A stretch of DNA of 40,939 nt from an uncultured Clostridia bacterium (GTDB taxonomy: Bacteria > Bacillota > Clostridia > Christensenellales > Aristaeellaceae). Position 1 is the stretch's first letter. Every line of letters starts with the position of its first letter. The notes under the pieces are model-generated. The model was not told the origin of the DNA. It was given only the letters and a program-made list of their open reading frames with translations, and did not search any database. Location: positions 1 through 40,939 of the forward strand of contig CAMNKK010000009.1 in the NCBI GenBank assembly GCA_946542235.1, in the 5' to 3' direction. A program made the position numbers and the translations under genes. Shown one piece after another: positions 1 through 7,586 of this stretch.

Positions 1-28
1 CTATCTTTTTGGGGTTTCAGTCCACCTT

Positions 29-116
29 CCGCCTGAAAGGCGGCAGGCAGCATGGCGTTAGCAGCCTGTTGGCACTGCAAACAGCGGCGGCGTGTTCGAC
101 TTTCACGTCTACCGCC
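29..116. other. Unassigned stretch with three small inverted repeats
   Basis: This stretch lies beyond the tRNA terminator and holds no credible gene. Three hairpins can be seen: CCGCCT/AGGCGG with a 3-nt loop (29-43), CTGTT/AACAG (66-84), and GGCGGCGTG pairing with CACG and CCGCC around a 9-nt loop and a 4-nt bulge (86-116). Open frames run on both strands, as often happens over structured or repeated non-coding DNA. It could be part of an RNA gene or a dispersed intergenic repeat. The transcribed strand is unknown. Confidence 0.3.
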
Positions 117-153
117 ATTTTGTTAGAAAGCGCAATATATAGTGTAAAAGTAA

Positions 154-182
154 AAAGCTTGCTACAATATCTAGCAAGCTTT
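154..182 (-). terminator. Intrinsic terminator of the tRNA-Arg gene
   Basis: An 11-bp perfect stem (154-164 with 172-182) encloses a 7-nt loop. On the minus strand it is followed directly by a run of T (positions 156-152). It starts 2 nt beyond the tRNA discriminator base, so the tRNA is probably a single-gene transcript. Confidence 0.9.
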
Positions 183-184
183 CG

Positions 185-258
185 TGATCCCGGCGGGATT
201 CGAACCCACGGCCTGTCGCTTAGGAGGCGACCGCTCTATCCTACTGAGCTACGGAACC
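185..258 (-). tRNA. tRNA-Arg, anticodon CCU
   Basis: The minus strand folds into a full cloverleaf. The acceptor stem is 252-258 with 186-192 (two G-U pairs), and the discriminator A is at 185. The D-arm contains AGCTCAGTAGGATAGAGC and the anticodon loop is CTCCTAA with anticodon CCU (positions 224-222). The T-arm contains GGTTCGAATCC. The 3' CCA is not encoded and must be added after processing. It reads the rare AGG codon. A consensus promoter lies upstream and a terminator immediately downstream, so it is a stand-alone unit. Confidence 0.95.
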
Positions 259-261
259 GTA

Positions 262-282
262 TGCTCTGCATTCCGCAGAGCA
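262..282 (-). other. Hairpin in the tRNA 5' leader
   Basis: TGCTCTGC (262-269) and GCAGAGCA (275-282) form a perfect 8-bp inverted repeat with a 5-nt loop between the tRNA promoter and the tRNA 5' end. It would fall in the leader removed by RNase P, or overlap the transcription start. It may aid processing; no role is proven. Confidence 0.5.
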
Positions 283-288
283 GGAAAT

Positions 289-317
289 ATTATATCGGGC
301 ATAACCTCAATTGTCAA
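289..317 (-). promoter_or_regulatory. Sigma-A-type promoter of tRNA-Arg
   Basis: On the minus strand a perfect -35 box TTGACA (317-312) and a perfect -10 box TATAAT (294-289) are separated by 17 nt. Both match the housekeeping consensus, as expected for a stable RNA gene. The -35 box begins only a few bases after the trpS stop codon. Confidence 0.9.
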
Positions 318-321
318 TTTG

Positions 322-1338
322 TTATTTCAGCGTTCGGGGAGCGAAGCCGATCTTCTTCTGCACCTTGCGCAGCGTCTTTGTCGCGATATAATTCGCCTTC
401 TCCGCACCCGCCAGCAGTATATCCAGCAGATACTGCTTGTCTGCGATCAGCCGATTATACTCCGACTGCAGAGGTTCCAGCGCTGCAATCACGGTATCGG
501 CGGTTCGTGTCTTCAGTTCTCCGTATCCCTTTCCTTCCATTTCGGCGCAGATGCTTTCCATGCTCTCCCCGGTCAGAGAAGTAATAATGCTGAGCAGATT
601 GCTGACACCCGGCTTATTCTCCGGATCATATCGGATTTCTCCATCGGAATCAGTCACCGCGCGTTTAATCTTTCTGCGGACAGCATCAGGCTGATCCAAC
701 AGGGAGATGAAGCACTCCTCCGGATCGCTCTTGCTCATCTTCCGGGTCGGATCCTGCAGGCTCATCACACGGCCGCCCACCTTCGTGATCAGCGGTTCCG
801 GTACGGTAAACACATCGCCGTAGATCGCGTTGAAGCGCTGCGCGATGTCCCGCGTGATTTCAAGGTGCTGCTTCTGATCCGCTCCGACCGGAACCGCGTC
901 CGCCTTGTAGAGCAGAATATCCGCGGCCATCAGCACGGGATAGGTAAACAGACCCGCGTTGATGTTGTCGGCATGCTTGGCGGATTTATCCTTGAACTGG
1001 GTCATCCGCTGCAGCTCGCCCATATAGGTAAAGCAGTTCAGAACCCAGGCCAGCTCCGCGTGCGCGCTGACATGGCTCTGGCAGTAGATGATGCACTTTT
1101 CCGGATCCAGTCCGCTGGCCAGATAGATGGCGGCCAGCTCCAGGCAGCGGCGGCGAAGATCGGCCGGGTTCTGCCTCACGGTGATCGCATGCTCATCCAC
1201 GATGCAATAGATGCAGTTGTAGGCATCCTGCAGCTCCGGAAAATGCCGCAGTGCGCCGATGTAATTGCCAATCGTCAGCGTACCGCTGGGCTGAATTCCT
1301 GAAAAAATGGTTTTTTTCTGCTGGTTTTGCTGTTCCAT
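322..1338 (-). CDS. trpS: Tryptophanyl-tRNA synthetase
   Basis: This cytoplasmic class I aminoacyl-tRNA synthetase charges tRNA-Trp with tryptophan using ATP. Its 338 residues are the normal length for bacterial TrpRS. The HIGH-type signature is PSGTLTIGN (residues 17-25) and the KMSKS loop is intact (200-204, preceded by R199). The stretch [16 protein letters not shown], typical of the family, lies between them. The start is supported by an AAAGGAG site about 6 nt upstream. The gene follows thrH by 100 nt on the same strand, and no clear separate promoter or T-box leader is visible, so cotranscription is likely. Confidence 0.97.
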   Translation of the reverse strand: MEQQNQQKKTIFSGIQPSGTLTIGNYIGALRHFPELQDAYNCIYCIVDEHAITVRQNPADLRRRCLELAAIYLASGLDPEKCIIYCQSHVSAHAELAWVLNCFTYMGELQRMTQFKDKSAKHADNINAGLFTYPVLMAADILLYKADAVPVGADQKQHLEITRDIAQRFNAIYGDVFTVPEPLITKVGGRVMSLQDPTRKMSKSDPEECFISLLDQPDAVRRKIKRAVTDSDGEIRYDPENKPGVSNLLSIITSLTGESMESICAEMEGKGYGELKTRTADTVIAALEPLQSEYNRLIADKQYLLDILLAGAEKANYIATKTLRKVQKKIGFAPRTLK

Positions 1339-1438
1339 CTTATTTCTCCTTTATTCCGGGTTCAGGCGAAAGCAATCAGACTCCGTCTTCCCTTCTCTGG
1401 CCATCCGTGACATGTGCCTTCCCGTTCGAATCGTCCGA

Positions 1439-2038
1439 TTACAGCGCCTTCCGGATTGCTTCCAGCAGATCGCCGTATTCTTCAAAGGCCGGGAGCTCCG
1501 GATGCTCTTTCCGGATCTGTTCCGTGGAGCGGAAGAGGAATCCGGCCTTGCTGGCCTGAATCATTCCAAGGTCATTAAAGCTGTCTCCTGCAGCGATCGT
1601 ATCAAATCCGACGGACTGTAATGCCTTCACTGTCGTCAGTTTGCTTTTTTCGCATCTCATGCGGAAGCCGGTCACTTCGCCGTTCTCAGCTACCTCCAGT
1701 TCATTGCAGAACAGCGTCGGCCAGTTCAGCTTTCTCATCAGCGGAGTCGCGAACTGCGTAAAGGTATCGCTGAGAATCAGTACCTGCGTCTCCGCCCGGA
1801 GATCGTCCAGAAATTCCCTGGCGCCGGGCATGGGGTCGATCTTCCCGATCGTGTCCTGGATTTCCCGTAGTCCCAGTCCGTGCTCCTTCAGGATTTTCAG
1901 TCGGAAATTCATCAGCTTATTGTAGTCCGGTTCATCCCTCGTTGTTCTTCTCAGTTCCGGAATTCCGGAAGCTTCCGAAAAAGCAATCCAGATTTCAGGT
2001 ACCAGAACTCCCTCCAGATCCAGACAGACAATATTCAT
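1439..2038 (-). CDS. thrH: Phosphoserine phosphatase / homoserine phosphotransferase, ThrH type
   Basis: This is a HAD-superfamily phosphatase of 199 residues. ThrH enzymes dephosphorylate phosphoserine and can pass the phosphate to homoserine, linking serine and threonine synthesis. The N-terminus MNIVCLDLEGVLVPE with nucleophile D7 is characteristic; E9 replaces the second Asp of generic HADs, as in the known family. The later motifs ILSDTF and GDSFNDLGM are present. I start the gene at 2038 because a GGAGGA site lies about 10 nt upstream and because family members begin there, not at the longer frame beginning at 2119. It has its own promoter and is followed by trpS. No threonine or serine synthesis gene is nearby. 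Confidence 0.88.
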   Translation of the reverse strand: MNIVCLDLEGVLVPEIWIAFSEASGIPELRRTTRDEPDYNKLMNFRLKILKEHGLGLREIQDTIGKIDPMPGAREFLDDLRAETQVLILSDTFTQFATPLMRKLNWPTLFCNELEVAENGEVTGFRMRCEKSKLTTVKALQSVGFDTIAAGDSFNDLGMIQASKAGFLFRSTEQIRKEHPELPAFEEYGDLLEAIRKAL

Positions 2039-2057
2039 TCCTGGAATCCTCCCCGCT

Positions 2058-2075
2058 TTCCCGGCTGGCCGGGAA
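2058..2075. promoter_or_regulatory. Perfect palindrome in the thrH leader
   Basis: TTCCCGGC (2058-2065) and GCCGGGAA (2068-2075) form an 8-bp inverted repeat with a 2-nt centre, between the thrH -10 box and its ribosome binding site. The tight spacing suits a dimeric repressor operator better than an RNA hairpin. The regulator is unknown. Confidence 0.4.
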
Positions 2076-2090
2076 CGAAATACGGGTTTG

Positions 2091-2119
2091 ATTATAGTAC
2101 GAATAACTTCAGCGGTCAA
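2091..2119 (-). promoter_or_regulatory. Promoter of thrH
   Basis: On the minus strand TTGACC (2119-2114) and TATAAT (2096-2091) are separated by 17 nt. This is a near-consensus housekeeping promoter, arranged back-to-back with the promoter of the alpha/beta hydrolase. Confidence 0.8.
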
Positions 2120-2139
2120 ACAAAAAAAGCAGGAAACCC

Positions 2140-2168
2140 TTGAACAAGTTTGAATTTCCGCTTATAAT
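2140..2168 (+). promoter_or_regulatory. Promoter of the alpha/beta hydrolase operon
   Basis: TTGAAC (2140-2145) and TATAAT (2163-2168) are separated by 17 nt, followed by a leader of about 35 nt to the start codon. It diverges from the thrH promoter with its -35 box only 20 nt away. Confidence 0.8.
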
Positions 2169-2211
2169 CAGAATAGTTTCTTCTTGTGAATATGTCTGAG
2201 GAAGTGGAAAA

Positions 2212-3138
2212 ATGATTCAGAAAGAAAAGTTTAGCTTTGCCTCCTCCCAAAATCAGGCACTTTCTGCCCGCAGATGGATTCCTGACGGGGATATTCGCGG
2301 AATCGTCCAGCTGGTTCATGGCATGGCGGAGCACATTGACCGCTATGACCGCGTTGCGGAAGCGCTGGCCGGAAAAGGCTTTCTGGTTACTGGCCATAAC
2401 CACCTGGGTCATGGAGAGGAGACACCTCTGAAGGGATACTTCGGAGACAAGAATGGGTGGCAGGCATTGGTCGATGATGTACACAGACTGCGAGAACTGA
2501 CTGAAAAGAAATATCCGGGTATTCCCTTCTTCCTGCTTGGTCACAGCATGGGGTCTTTCGTTGTCCGCTGCTATCTGATGGAGCACAGCGCAGGGCTCAA
2601 GGGCGCCATTCTCTCCGGTACGGGAAGCTTTTCCTCCGGCACGGTATCCGGAGGTCTGGCTGTTTCCGAGCTGATCTGTCTGACCGGCGGAGCAAAAAAG
2701 GAATCCCCCTTCATAAACAAAATCGGCTTCAGCAGCTCCAACAAACCCTTTGCACCCAACCGGACGGAATTCGACTGGCTTTCCCGGGATGAAAAGGAAG
2801 TGGACAAATATGTGGCAGATCCCTGGTGCGGATTCCTGTTTACCGCATCCGGATACCGGGATATGTTCCGGGGGCTGAAGCGAATGTCCGAAAAGGTCGG
2901 CCTGCAGCGCATGCAAAAGGATCTTCCGGTCCTTTTCATCAGCGGAGAGCAGGACCCGGTAGGCGGAATGGGCTCAGGCGTAAAAAAGGCAGCTGAAGAC
3001 TTCAGGTCCGTCGGTATGCAGAATGTAACCGTCCGTCTCTATCCAGGCGCCCGGCATGAACTGTTTAACGAGGTGAACCGGGATGAAGTCTATGCGGATC
3101 TGATCTCATGGATTCAGCAGGTTCTCATTCAGTCATAA
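2212..3138 (+). CDS. Alpha/beta hydrolase, monoacylglycerol lipase / lysophospholipase-like
   Basis: This 308-residue protein has the serine hydrolase fold of the Hydrolase_4 / lysophospholipase L2 group, which cleaves acyl esters of glycerides or lysophospholipids. The motif VHGMAEH near residue 34 supplies the oxyanion region. The nucleophile elbow is GHSMGS with S112. The likely remaining triad residues are D248 (in SGEQDPVGG) and H282 (in PGARHELFNE). There is no signal peptide, so it is probably cytoplasmic. It is the first gene after a good promoter and is followed 39 nt later by the coiled-coil protein, probably in one transcript. The true substrate cannot be read from the sequence. 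Confidence 0.88.
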   Translation: MIQKEKFSFASSQNQALSARRWIPDGDIRGIVQLVHGMAEHIDRYDRVAEALAGKGFLVTGHNHLGHGEETPLKGYFGDKNGWQALVDDVHRLRELTEKKYPGIPFFLLGHSMGSFVVRCYLMEHSAGLKGAILSGTGSFSSGTVSGGLAVSELICLTGGAKKESPFINKIGFSSSNKPFAPNRTEFDWLSRDEKEVDKYVADPWCGFLFTASGYRDMFRGLKRMSEKVGLQRMQKDLPVLFISGEQDPVGGMGSGVKKAAEDFRSVGMQNVTVRLYPGARHELFNEVNRDEVYADLISWIQQVLIQS

Positions 3139-3177
3139 GTCATTACATTCAGACAGAACAGAGAGGAGCGTCCGAAC

Positions 3178-5349
3178 ATGAACAAAAAGACCGTCATTGT
3201 GATTGTTGTTTCCGTGCTATGCGCCGCCGCTCTCATTTTCCTGGGAGTCCGGCTGAGCCAGGAGAGCAATGCTCGGCAGGAAACTGCCGCCCGGCTGGAA
3301 AGCGAACAGGCCAGCAACGCACAGCTGCAGGAGCAAAACCAGTCTCTGAGTACTTCCCTGGAAAGCGAAACGCAGGCCCGGGAAGCCGCCGAAAAGTCTC
3401 TGGCGGAAACCGAGGATGCACTGACCGCCTCCCAGGCTTCCCTGTCTGAGCAGACCCAGGCCCGGGAAGCCGCGGAAAAATCCCTGGCGGAAACCGAGAG
3501 CGCGCTGACCGCCTCCCAGGCTTCCCTGTCCGAGCAGACCCAGGCCCGGGAAGCCGCGGAAAAATCTCTGACCGAGGTCGCGGAAGCGCTGGCCGTTTCC
3601 CAGGCTTCCCTCTCTGAGGAAGCCAGTGCACGGGAAGCCGCGGAGAAGAATCTGACGGAAGCAGCAACTGCCTTAGCCTCTTCCCAGGCGTCTCTGTCCG
3701 AAACCTCAGAATCTCTGACTCAGGCACAGAGCTCTCTGGCTGCGGAAGTCAAGGCAAAGGAAGCTGCGGAAAAGTCCCTGGCGGAAGCCGAGGACGCGCT
3801 GACCGTCTCTCAGGCATCCCTGTCTGAGCAGACTCAGGCCCGGGAGGCAGCGGAAAAGTCCCTGGCGGAAACCGCAAAATCTCTGGCGGAAACAGAAAAA
3901 TCCCTGGGAGAAACCGCCGAAGCTCTTTCAAGCGCGCAAAAATCCCTGATCCTGGAAACCCAGGCCAAGGAGGCCGCAGAGCAATCTCTGGCGGAAGAAA
4001 CTCAAGCCAAGGAAGCAGCGGAAAAGGACGCGGCTGACAAGGAGAATACGCTGGAAGCTGCTCAGGCAACCCTGACCGAAATCACAGACACGCTGGAAGC
4101 CACCCAGAAGGCCCTGGCGGAAGCCTTGGCCACACTGGAGGCCACCCAGAAGGCACTGGTCGAAGAGAAGCAGGCCAGGGAGGCTGCCGCCGCGGAAAAT
4201 GAAAAGCTGAAGGGAGAGCTTCAGAAAACCGGTTCGGCGCTGGCGGAGGCGGAGCAGGCAAAGGAGGCTGCCGCCGCGGAAAATGAAAAGCTGAAGGAAG
4301 AGCTTCAGAAAACCGGTTCGGCGCTGGCGGAAGCGGAGCAGGCAAAGGAAGCCGCGCTGGCGGAAACCGCCGCCCTGACGGAGAATCTGGAAACAGCGCA
4401 GGCTTCTCTGAAGGAAGCAAGCGAAGCAAAGGAAGCCGCCGAAAAGGAAAATGCTGCCCTGACAGCGGATCTGGCTGCCTCCCAGGCGTCTCTGGAGGAA
4501 GCTTCCCGTGAAAAGGAAAACGCGCTGGCGGAAAACGCGCAGCTGGCCGATTCCCTGAAGAAAGCTGAGACCGCGCTGGAGGAGAGTACCGCCGCGGTAG
4601 AGGAGCTGAAGGCATCGGAAGCCTCCCTGACGGAGCAGCTTCAGGCCTCCGGAGAAATGCTGGCCGCGGAAAAAGCCGGACGGGAGCAGGCGGAAAAAGC
4701 GGTTCAGGAAACCCGGCTGGAGCTGGAAGCGGAGAAAGCCGCCGGAGAAGAGCTGACCCGTACACTGGCCGCCGTGAGCGAAGAGAAGGAAAGCCTGACA
4801 GCGGCGCTGGCGGAGGAGAAGGATAAAACGAGCGCGCTGGAAACCCAGGTTTCCGAGCTGACTGTTCAGAATCAGGATCTGAAGGGCGTTAAGGCGCTGG
4901 AAGAGCAGGCTCCTCTGGAACTGCCCGATCCCAATCGGGTGATGGTTGCTGTCGATGATCTGGCACGGGTTACCTGGAGCCGGGTACGTCTGAATGAGGA
5001 AGGACTTCCTCAGCTGTGGCTGCGCGCGTCGGACAACAACGGTCTGATGAGCATGCTGTTCTACCGCAGCTTCACGGATCAGAATAATCAGCTGCAGACA
5101 GAGCTGTACGATCGCTATCCCCTGAGCGGAGACAGTCCTGCGGTTCGTTTCCGCACTCTCTCCAAGCCCGGCGCATACGCTGTCGTGGTGCTGAATCGGA
5201 AAGGCGACTACGTGAATTTCGGTATCCTGGCCACGGTGGAAGATGTGGATGGCAACGGTGTGATCGACACGGTGACGGACGCGGAACAGACGGTCACGCT
5301 GCTCAATCTGCCCGGCGCTTTCTCTGCTGTCGGGGCTGAAAACCCATAA
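3178..5349 (+). CDS. Membrane-anchored coiled-coil repeat protein with C-terminal EF-hand-like loop
   Basis: I do not recognise a named family for this 723-residue protein. Residues 4-24 form one hydrophobic segment after MNKK, either a signal anchor or an uncleaved signal. Residues about 30-575 are an almost uninterrupted Ala/Glu/Lys/Leu/Ser-rich coiled coil. It contains 28-residue repeats (four heptads) of the type AREAAEKSLAETEDALTASQ; repeat copies at 3373, 3457 and 3541 are 84 nt apart. Residues about 582-723 look like a globular beta-rich domain ending in D689-V-D-G-N-G-V-I-D697, like a calcium-binding EF-hand or dockerin loop. The topology suggests a long rod holding the C-terminal domain away from the membrane. 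A GAGAGGAG site precedes the start. Confidence 0.8.
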   Translation: MNKKTVIVIVVSVLCAAALIFLGVRLSQESNARQETAARLESEQASNAQLQEQNQSLSTSLESETQAREAAEKSLAETEDALTASQASLSEQTQAREAAEKSLAETESALTASQASLSEQTQAREAAEKSLTEVAEALAVSQASLSEEASAREAAEKNLTEAATALASSQASLSETSESLTQAQSSLAAEVKAKEAAEKSLAEAEDALTVSQASLSEQTQAREAAEKSLAETAKSLAETEKSLGETAEALSSAQKSLILETQAKEAAEQSLAEETQAKEAAEKDAADKENTLEAAQATLTEITDTLEATQKALAEALATLEATQKALVEEKQAREAAAAENEKLKGELQKTGSALAEAEQAKEAAAAENEKLKEELQKTGSALAEAEQAKEAALAETAALTENLETAQASLKEASEAKEAAEKENAALTADLAASQASLEEASREKENALAENAQLADSLKKAETALEESTAAVEELKASEASLTEQLQASGEMLAAEKAGREQAEKAVQETRLELEAEKAAGEELTRTLAAVSEEKESLTAALAEEKDKTSALETQVSELTVQNQDLKGVKALEEQAPLELPDPNRVMVAVDDLARVTWSRVRLNEEGLPQLWLRASDNNGLMSMLFYRSFTDQNNQLQTELYDRYPLSGDSPAVRFRTLSKPGAYAVVVLNRKGDYVNFGILATVEDVDGNGVIDTVTDAEQTVTLLNLPGAFSAVGAENP
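3373..3624 (+). repeat. 84-bp tandem repeats inside the coiled-coil gene
   Basis: Three successive units begin at 3373, 3457 and 3541 with CAGGCCCGGGAAGCCGC. The first two are nearly identical along their whole length; the third diverges in its second half. One unit is 84 nt, or 28 codons, exactly four heptads. The DNA-level identity suggests recent duplication by slippage or recombination, so copy number may vary between strains. Confidence 0.85.
4181..4348 (+). repeat. Second pair of 84-bp direct repeats in the coiled-coil gene
   Basis: A unit starting AGGCTGCCGCCGCGGAAAAT at 4181 recurs at 4265 with only a few base changes. The period is again 84 nt (28 residues), although the sequence differs from the first repeat family. 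The period therefore seems constrained by coiled-coil geometry while the sequence drifts. Confidence 0.8.
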
Positions 5350-5390
5350 GGTTTTCGCCGCAGTTTCCATACTTTTCCGTCATCTGAGAG

Positions 5391-5939
5391 GTGATACTCA
5401 TTTTCCCCTGGAGAAATCCCTGGCGGGAGGAACTGCAGGCTCTGTTCCTTCCGCTTTCTCTTCGCCGGAAGCCTGCCCTTCGGCGCAGCCTGCGGCCGGA
5501 CTGGCTTTTCGCAGTGGATCTGCCCGACTGCGCGGAGCCGGAGGCGGTGGAAGATTTCCTTTGCCGAGCCGAAGCAGGCGGATGGAAGGCAAAAGAAGAC
5601 GGGCACTGGATTCAGCTGAAGCCCGCCGTGTTCTCTTTTCCTGAAGGCATGCTTCCCTCCCCGCCGGAGGGAGAAGCCGCATGCCTGGATGAACTTCTTT
5701 GCCGTCATCCGGGATCCGCGGATCCGGAAGCGGAAATGCTTTTCCTGATCAAGGCGCGGGAGGAGGGAGAGGCAGCCTGGGAGTCTGCCTGCAGAGAGCT
5801 GCACCGGGAGTTTGCCCTGCGGCTGCGGAAAGGGATTCCCCTGCCGGCGCTGTCCTTCCGAGCCTCCTGTATATCGAAGGCTTCAGTACAAGCCTCCCCG
5901 GCGCAGGCAGTTCACCTGTGCGCGGAACCCGTGATATAA
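5391..5939 (+). CDS. Hypothetical protein, non-ATG start
   Basis: I do not recognise this protein of about 180 residues. It is acidic in the middle and rich in Glu, Ala, Pro and Trp, with no membrane segment or signal peptide. There is no ATG near the 5' end. The options are GTG at 5391, which touches the GAGAGG site, or ATT at 5400, with AGAGGTGAT acting as the ribosome binding site 5 nt upstream. It follows the coiled-coil gene by 41 nt on the same strand, and its end overlaps the likely promoter of the next gene. The amino acid composition on this strand looks more like coding sequence than the opposite strand does. Confidence 0.55.
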   Translation: MILIFPWRNPWREELQALFLPLSLRRKPALRRSLRPDWLFAVDLPDCAEPEAVEDFLCRAEAGGWKAKEDGHWIQLKPAVFSFPEGMLPSPPEGEAACLDELLCRHPGSADPEAEMLFLIKAREEGEAAWESACRELHREFALRLRKGIPLPALSFRASCISKASVQASPAQAVHLCAEPVI

Positions 5940-5940
5940 T
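5911..5940 (+). promoter_or_regulatory. Possible promoter of the UlaG-like gene
   Basis: A perfect TATAAT (5935-5940) lies 18 nt after TTCACC (5911-5916), a 4-of-6 match to the -35 box. The start codon of the next gene follows after about 20 nt, giving a very short leader. The site overlaps the last codons of the hypothetical gene. Confidence 0.45.
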
Positions 5941-5957
5941 CGTTTTGAAAGGAGACC

Positions 5958-6602
5958 ATGCCCATGTTGATTCAGCACATCGGACACGCAGAATTCCTGA
6001 TCACCCTGGAAAGCGGATTCCGCATTGTCACGGATCCGTATGATGCTTCCACCGGATACCCCGTCCGGCAGATTGAAGCGGATGGGGTGCTGGTATCCCA
6101 TCACCACCATGATCACGACGCGGTGGAGAATGTCTCCGGACATCCGCAGGTGATCGATTACGCGGGTCTGCACACCTTTGCGCCCGGCATTCAGGTAACA
6201 GGTATTATGGCGGATCATGACGGGGAAGGCGGAGCGAAGCGCGGAAAGACGCTTCTCTTCCTGCTGGAGGCGGAAGGGCTCCGGATCGCGCATCTGGGGG
6301 ATCTCGGATGTCTGCTGGACGCGGATCAGCTGGAAGCGCTGGGCCGCGTAGACCTGGTCATGATCCCGGTCGGCGGTTTTTTTACCATTGATCCGTCCCG
6401 GGCGGCCGAGGTCGTGGAGCAGCTGGATCCTCGCATGGTGATTCCCATGCACTACCGGACAGAGTATAATGCGGACTGGCCCATCGGATCCGTCGAAGAC
6501 TTTGCGAAGCTCTTTGACCCTTCAAGGATCCGCCGGGGCGGAGAGGCGCTCCGGGTCACCCGGGGTGATCTGGAGTGCCAGCCGTTTATCGTCATTCTGT
6601 AA
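5958..6602 (+). CDS. UlaG-like metallo-beta-lactamase-fold hydrolase
   Basis: This is a metal-dependent hydrolase of the metallo-beta-lactamase fold, close to the UlaG / UPF0173 group, with 214 residues. The metal motif HxHxDH is seen as H48-H50-D52-H53 within SHHHHDHD. Further family elements are TDPYDA near residue 25, AHLGDLGCLL in the middle and IPMHYRTEY near residue 170. There is no signal peptide. The frame has two in-phase ATGs. AAAGGAG is only 3 nt from the first (5958) but 9 nt from the second (5964), so the second may be the real start. UlaG opens a lactone ring, but members of this broad group act on many substrates, so the reaction here is unknown. Confidence 0.85.
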   Translation: MPMLIQHIGHAEFLITLESGFRIVTDPYDASTGYPVRQIEADGVLVSHHHHDHDAVENVSGHPQVIDYAGLHTFAPGIQVTGIMADHDGEGGAKRGKTLLFLLEAEGLRIAHLGDLGCLLDADQLEALGRVDLVMIPVGGFFTIDPSRAAEVVEQLDPRMVIPMHYRTEYNADWPIGSVEDFAKLFDPSRIRRGGEALRVTRGDLECQPFIVIL

Positions 6603-6620
6603 TGGAGGAAAAGAAACAGC

Positions 6621-7550
6621 ATGCCGGATGTCGCCATGCATCATGCCTTCGGGCAGGAAGTCAAAGCCTCCCTTCCTGAGGAGGTACAGGAATATCTGAT
6701 GGACACTCCCTACGTGTTTGCGCTTTACGGGCCGGATCCCTGGTTCATGCACCAGCCCTGGAAGCGCAGACAGGGCCGTGGGCGATGGATGCACACCACA
6801 AAAACCGGGGCTTTTCTGATGGCGCTTGCGGAAAAGGCCAAAGAAGGCAGCGCGCCCCGGGAGATGTTCTCCTATCTTGCCGGTTTTCTGTGCCACTATG
6901 CCCTGGATTCCGAAGCCCACCCCTATATTATCTGGCGCAGCACGGAAACCTGGCCCACCAAACGGGCTCACAGGGATCTTGAGCACGCGCTGGATGCCGC
7001 GCTGCTGAAACGGGAAGGCCACTGGAAGGAAAAGCACCCGGTTACGGATTATCATTTTCCGGATCTCCGCCTGCCGGAAGCCATGGCTCCGGATCTGAAC
7101 GCCGTCTATGAAAATGTATACGGCTGGAAGAACGCGTTTTCCAGCCTGAACCCCTGCTATCACCGCTATCGGGCGCTGTACCGTGTGATGGAGAAACCCT
7201 GGTCCTTTCTGACTGTTCTCGCGTCCGTCATACCCACCCACCGCTTTCGTTCCATTCCTTACGTCCGGTCCGCATTCCTGGATCGGGATATCGAGAATCT
7301 GTCCCATCAGTCCTGGCACGAAGCCTACGCCCGGGATCTCACTTCCACGGAAAGCTTCCCGGAGCTGTACGAAAAAGCCCGTAAGGAATCTGTCCGGATG
7401 ATCAGGGACTGCTTTGCCTGCGCCCGGGAAGGAACCCTGAGCAGCCGGGAACTGGCTCAGAGTATCGGAAACCGTTCCTATCTGAGCGGGCTGGATGTGG
7501 AGGATCCCCGCAATTTTGCCGTGCGCAGTCTTCGTCCGCCCAGGGAATAA
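6621..7550 (+). CDS. Zinc-dependent phospholipase C family protein
   Basis: This 309-residue protein matches the Zn_dep_PLPC type: the N-terminus PDVAMHHAFG, then GPDPWF, MHTTKTG and GFLCHYALDSEAHPYI. The likely zinc ligands are H8, D39, H58, H92, D96 and H100, spaced as in bacterial phospholipase C and S1/P1 nucleases. True phospholipase C is secreted, but no signal peptide is present here, so an intracellular role is inferred. It follows the UlaG-like gene by 18 nt, with GGAGG ahead of the start, and probably shares its transcript. Substrate unknown; many Clostridia carry such uncharacterised paralogues. Confidence 0.82.
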   Translation: MPDVAMHHAFGQEVKASLPEEVQEYLMDTPYVFALYGPDPWFMHQPWKRRQGRGRWMHTTKTGAFLMALAEKAKEGSAPREMFSYLAGFLCHYALDSEAHPYIIWRSTETWPTKRAHRDLEHALDAALLKREGHWKEKHPVTDYHFPDLRLPEAMAPDLNAVYENVYGWKNAFSSLNPCYHRYRALYRVMEKPWSFLTVLASVIPTHRFRSIPYVRSAFLDRDIENLSHQSWHEAYARDLTSTESFPELYEKARKESVRMIRDCFACAREGTLSSRELAQSIGNRSYLSGLDVEDPRNFAVRSLRPPRE

Positions 7551-7586
7551 TGCCTCTGCCCCGCCGCTGATTTCCCTTTTTCCGCA

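Noticed and set aside
9-584. Plus-strand open frame with GGIRTHGLSLRRRPLYPTEL
   Set aside because: It is the antisense of the tRNA-Arg gene and of the trpS end, a well-known type of spurious protein.
184-1302. Long plus-strand frame opposite trpS
   Set aside because: It lies fully antisense to trpS, has a composition rich in Arg, Gln and His, and shows no family motif.
1339-1438. Possible T-box leader before trpS
   Set aside because: The gap is only 100 nt and shows no T-box sequence, specifier loop or antiterminator pair.
3373-4348. CRISPR-like array from the 84-nt periodic repeats
   Set aside because: The repeats are continuous, in frame and without unique spacers; they encode heptads of a coiled coil.
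3928-5370. 480-residue minus-strand frame opposite the coiled-coil gene
   Set aside because: It mirrors the repeat codons of the real gene and has low-complexity Arg/Gln/Phe/Leu content; no ribosome binding site or motif.
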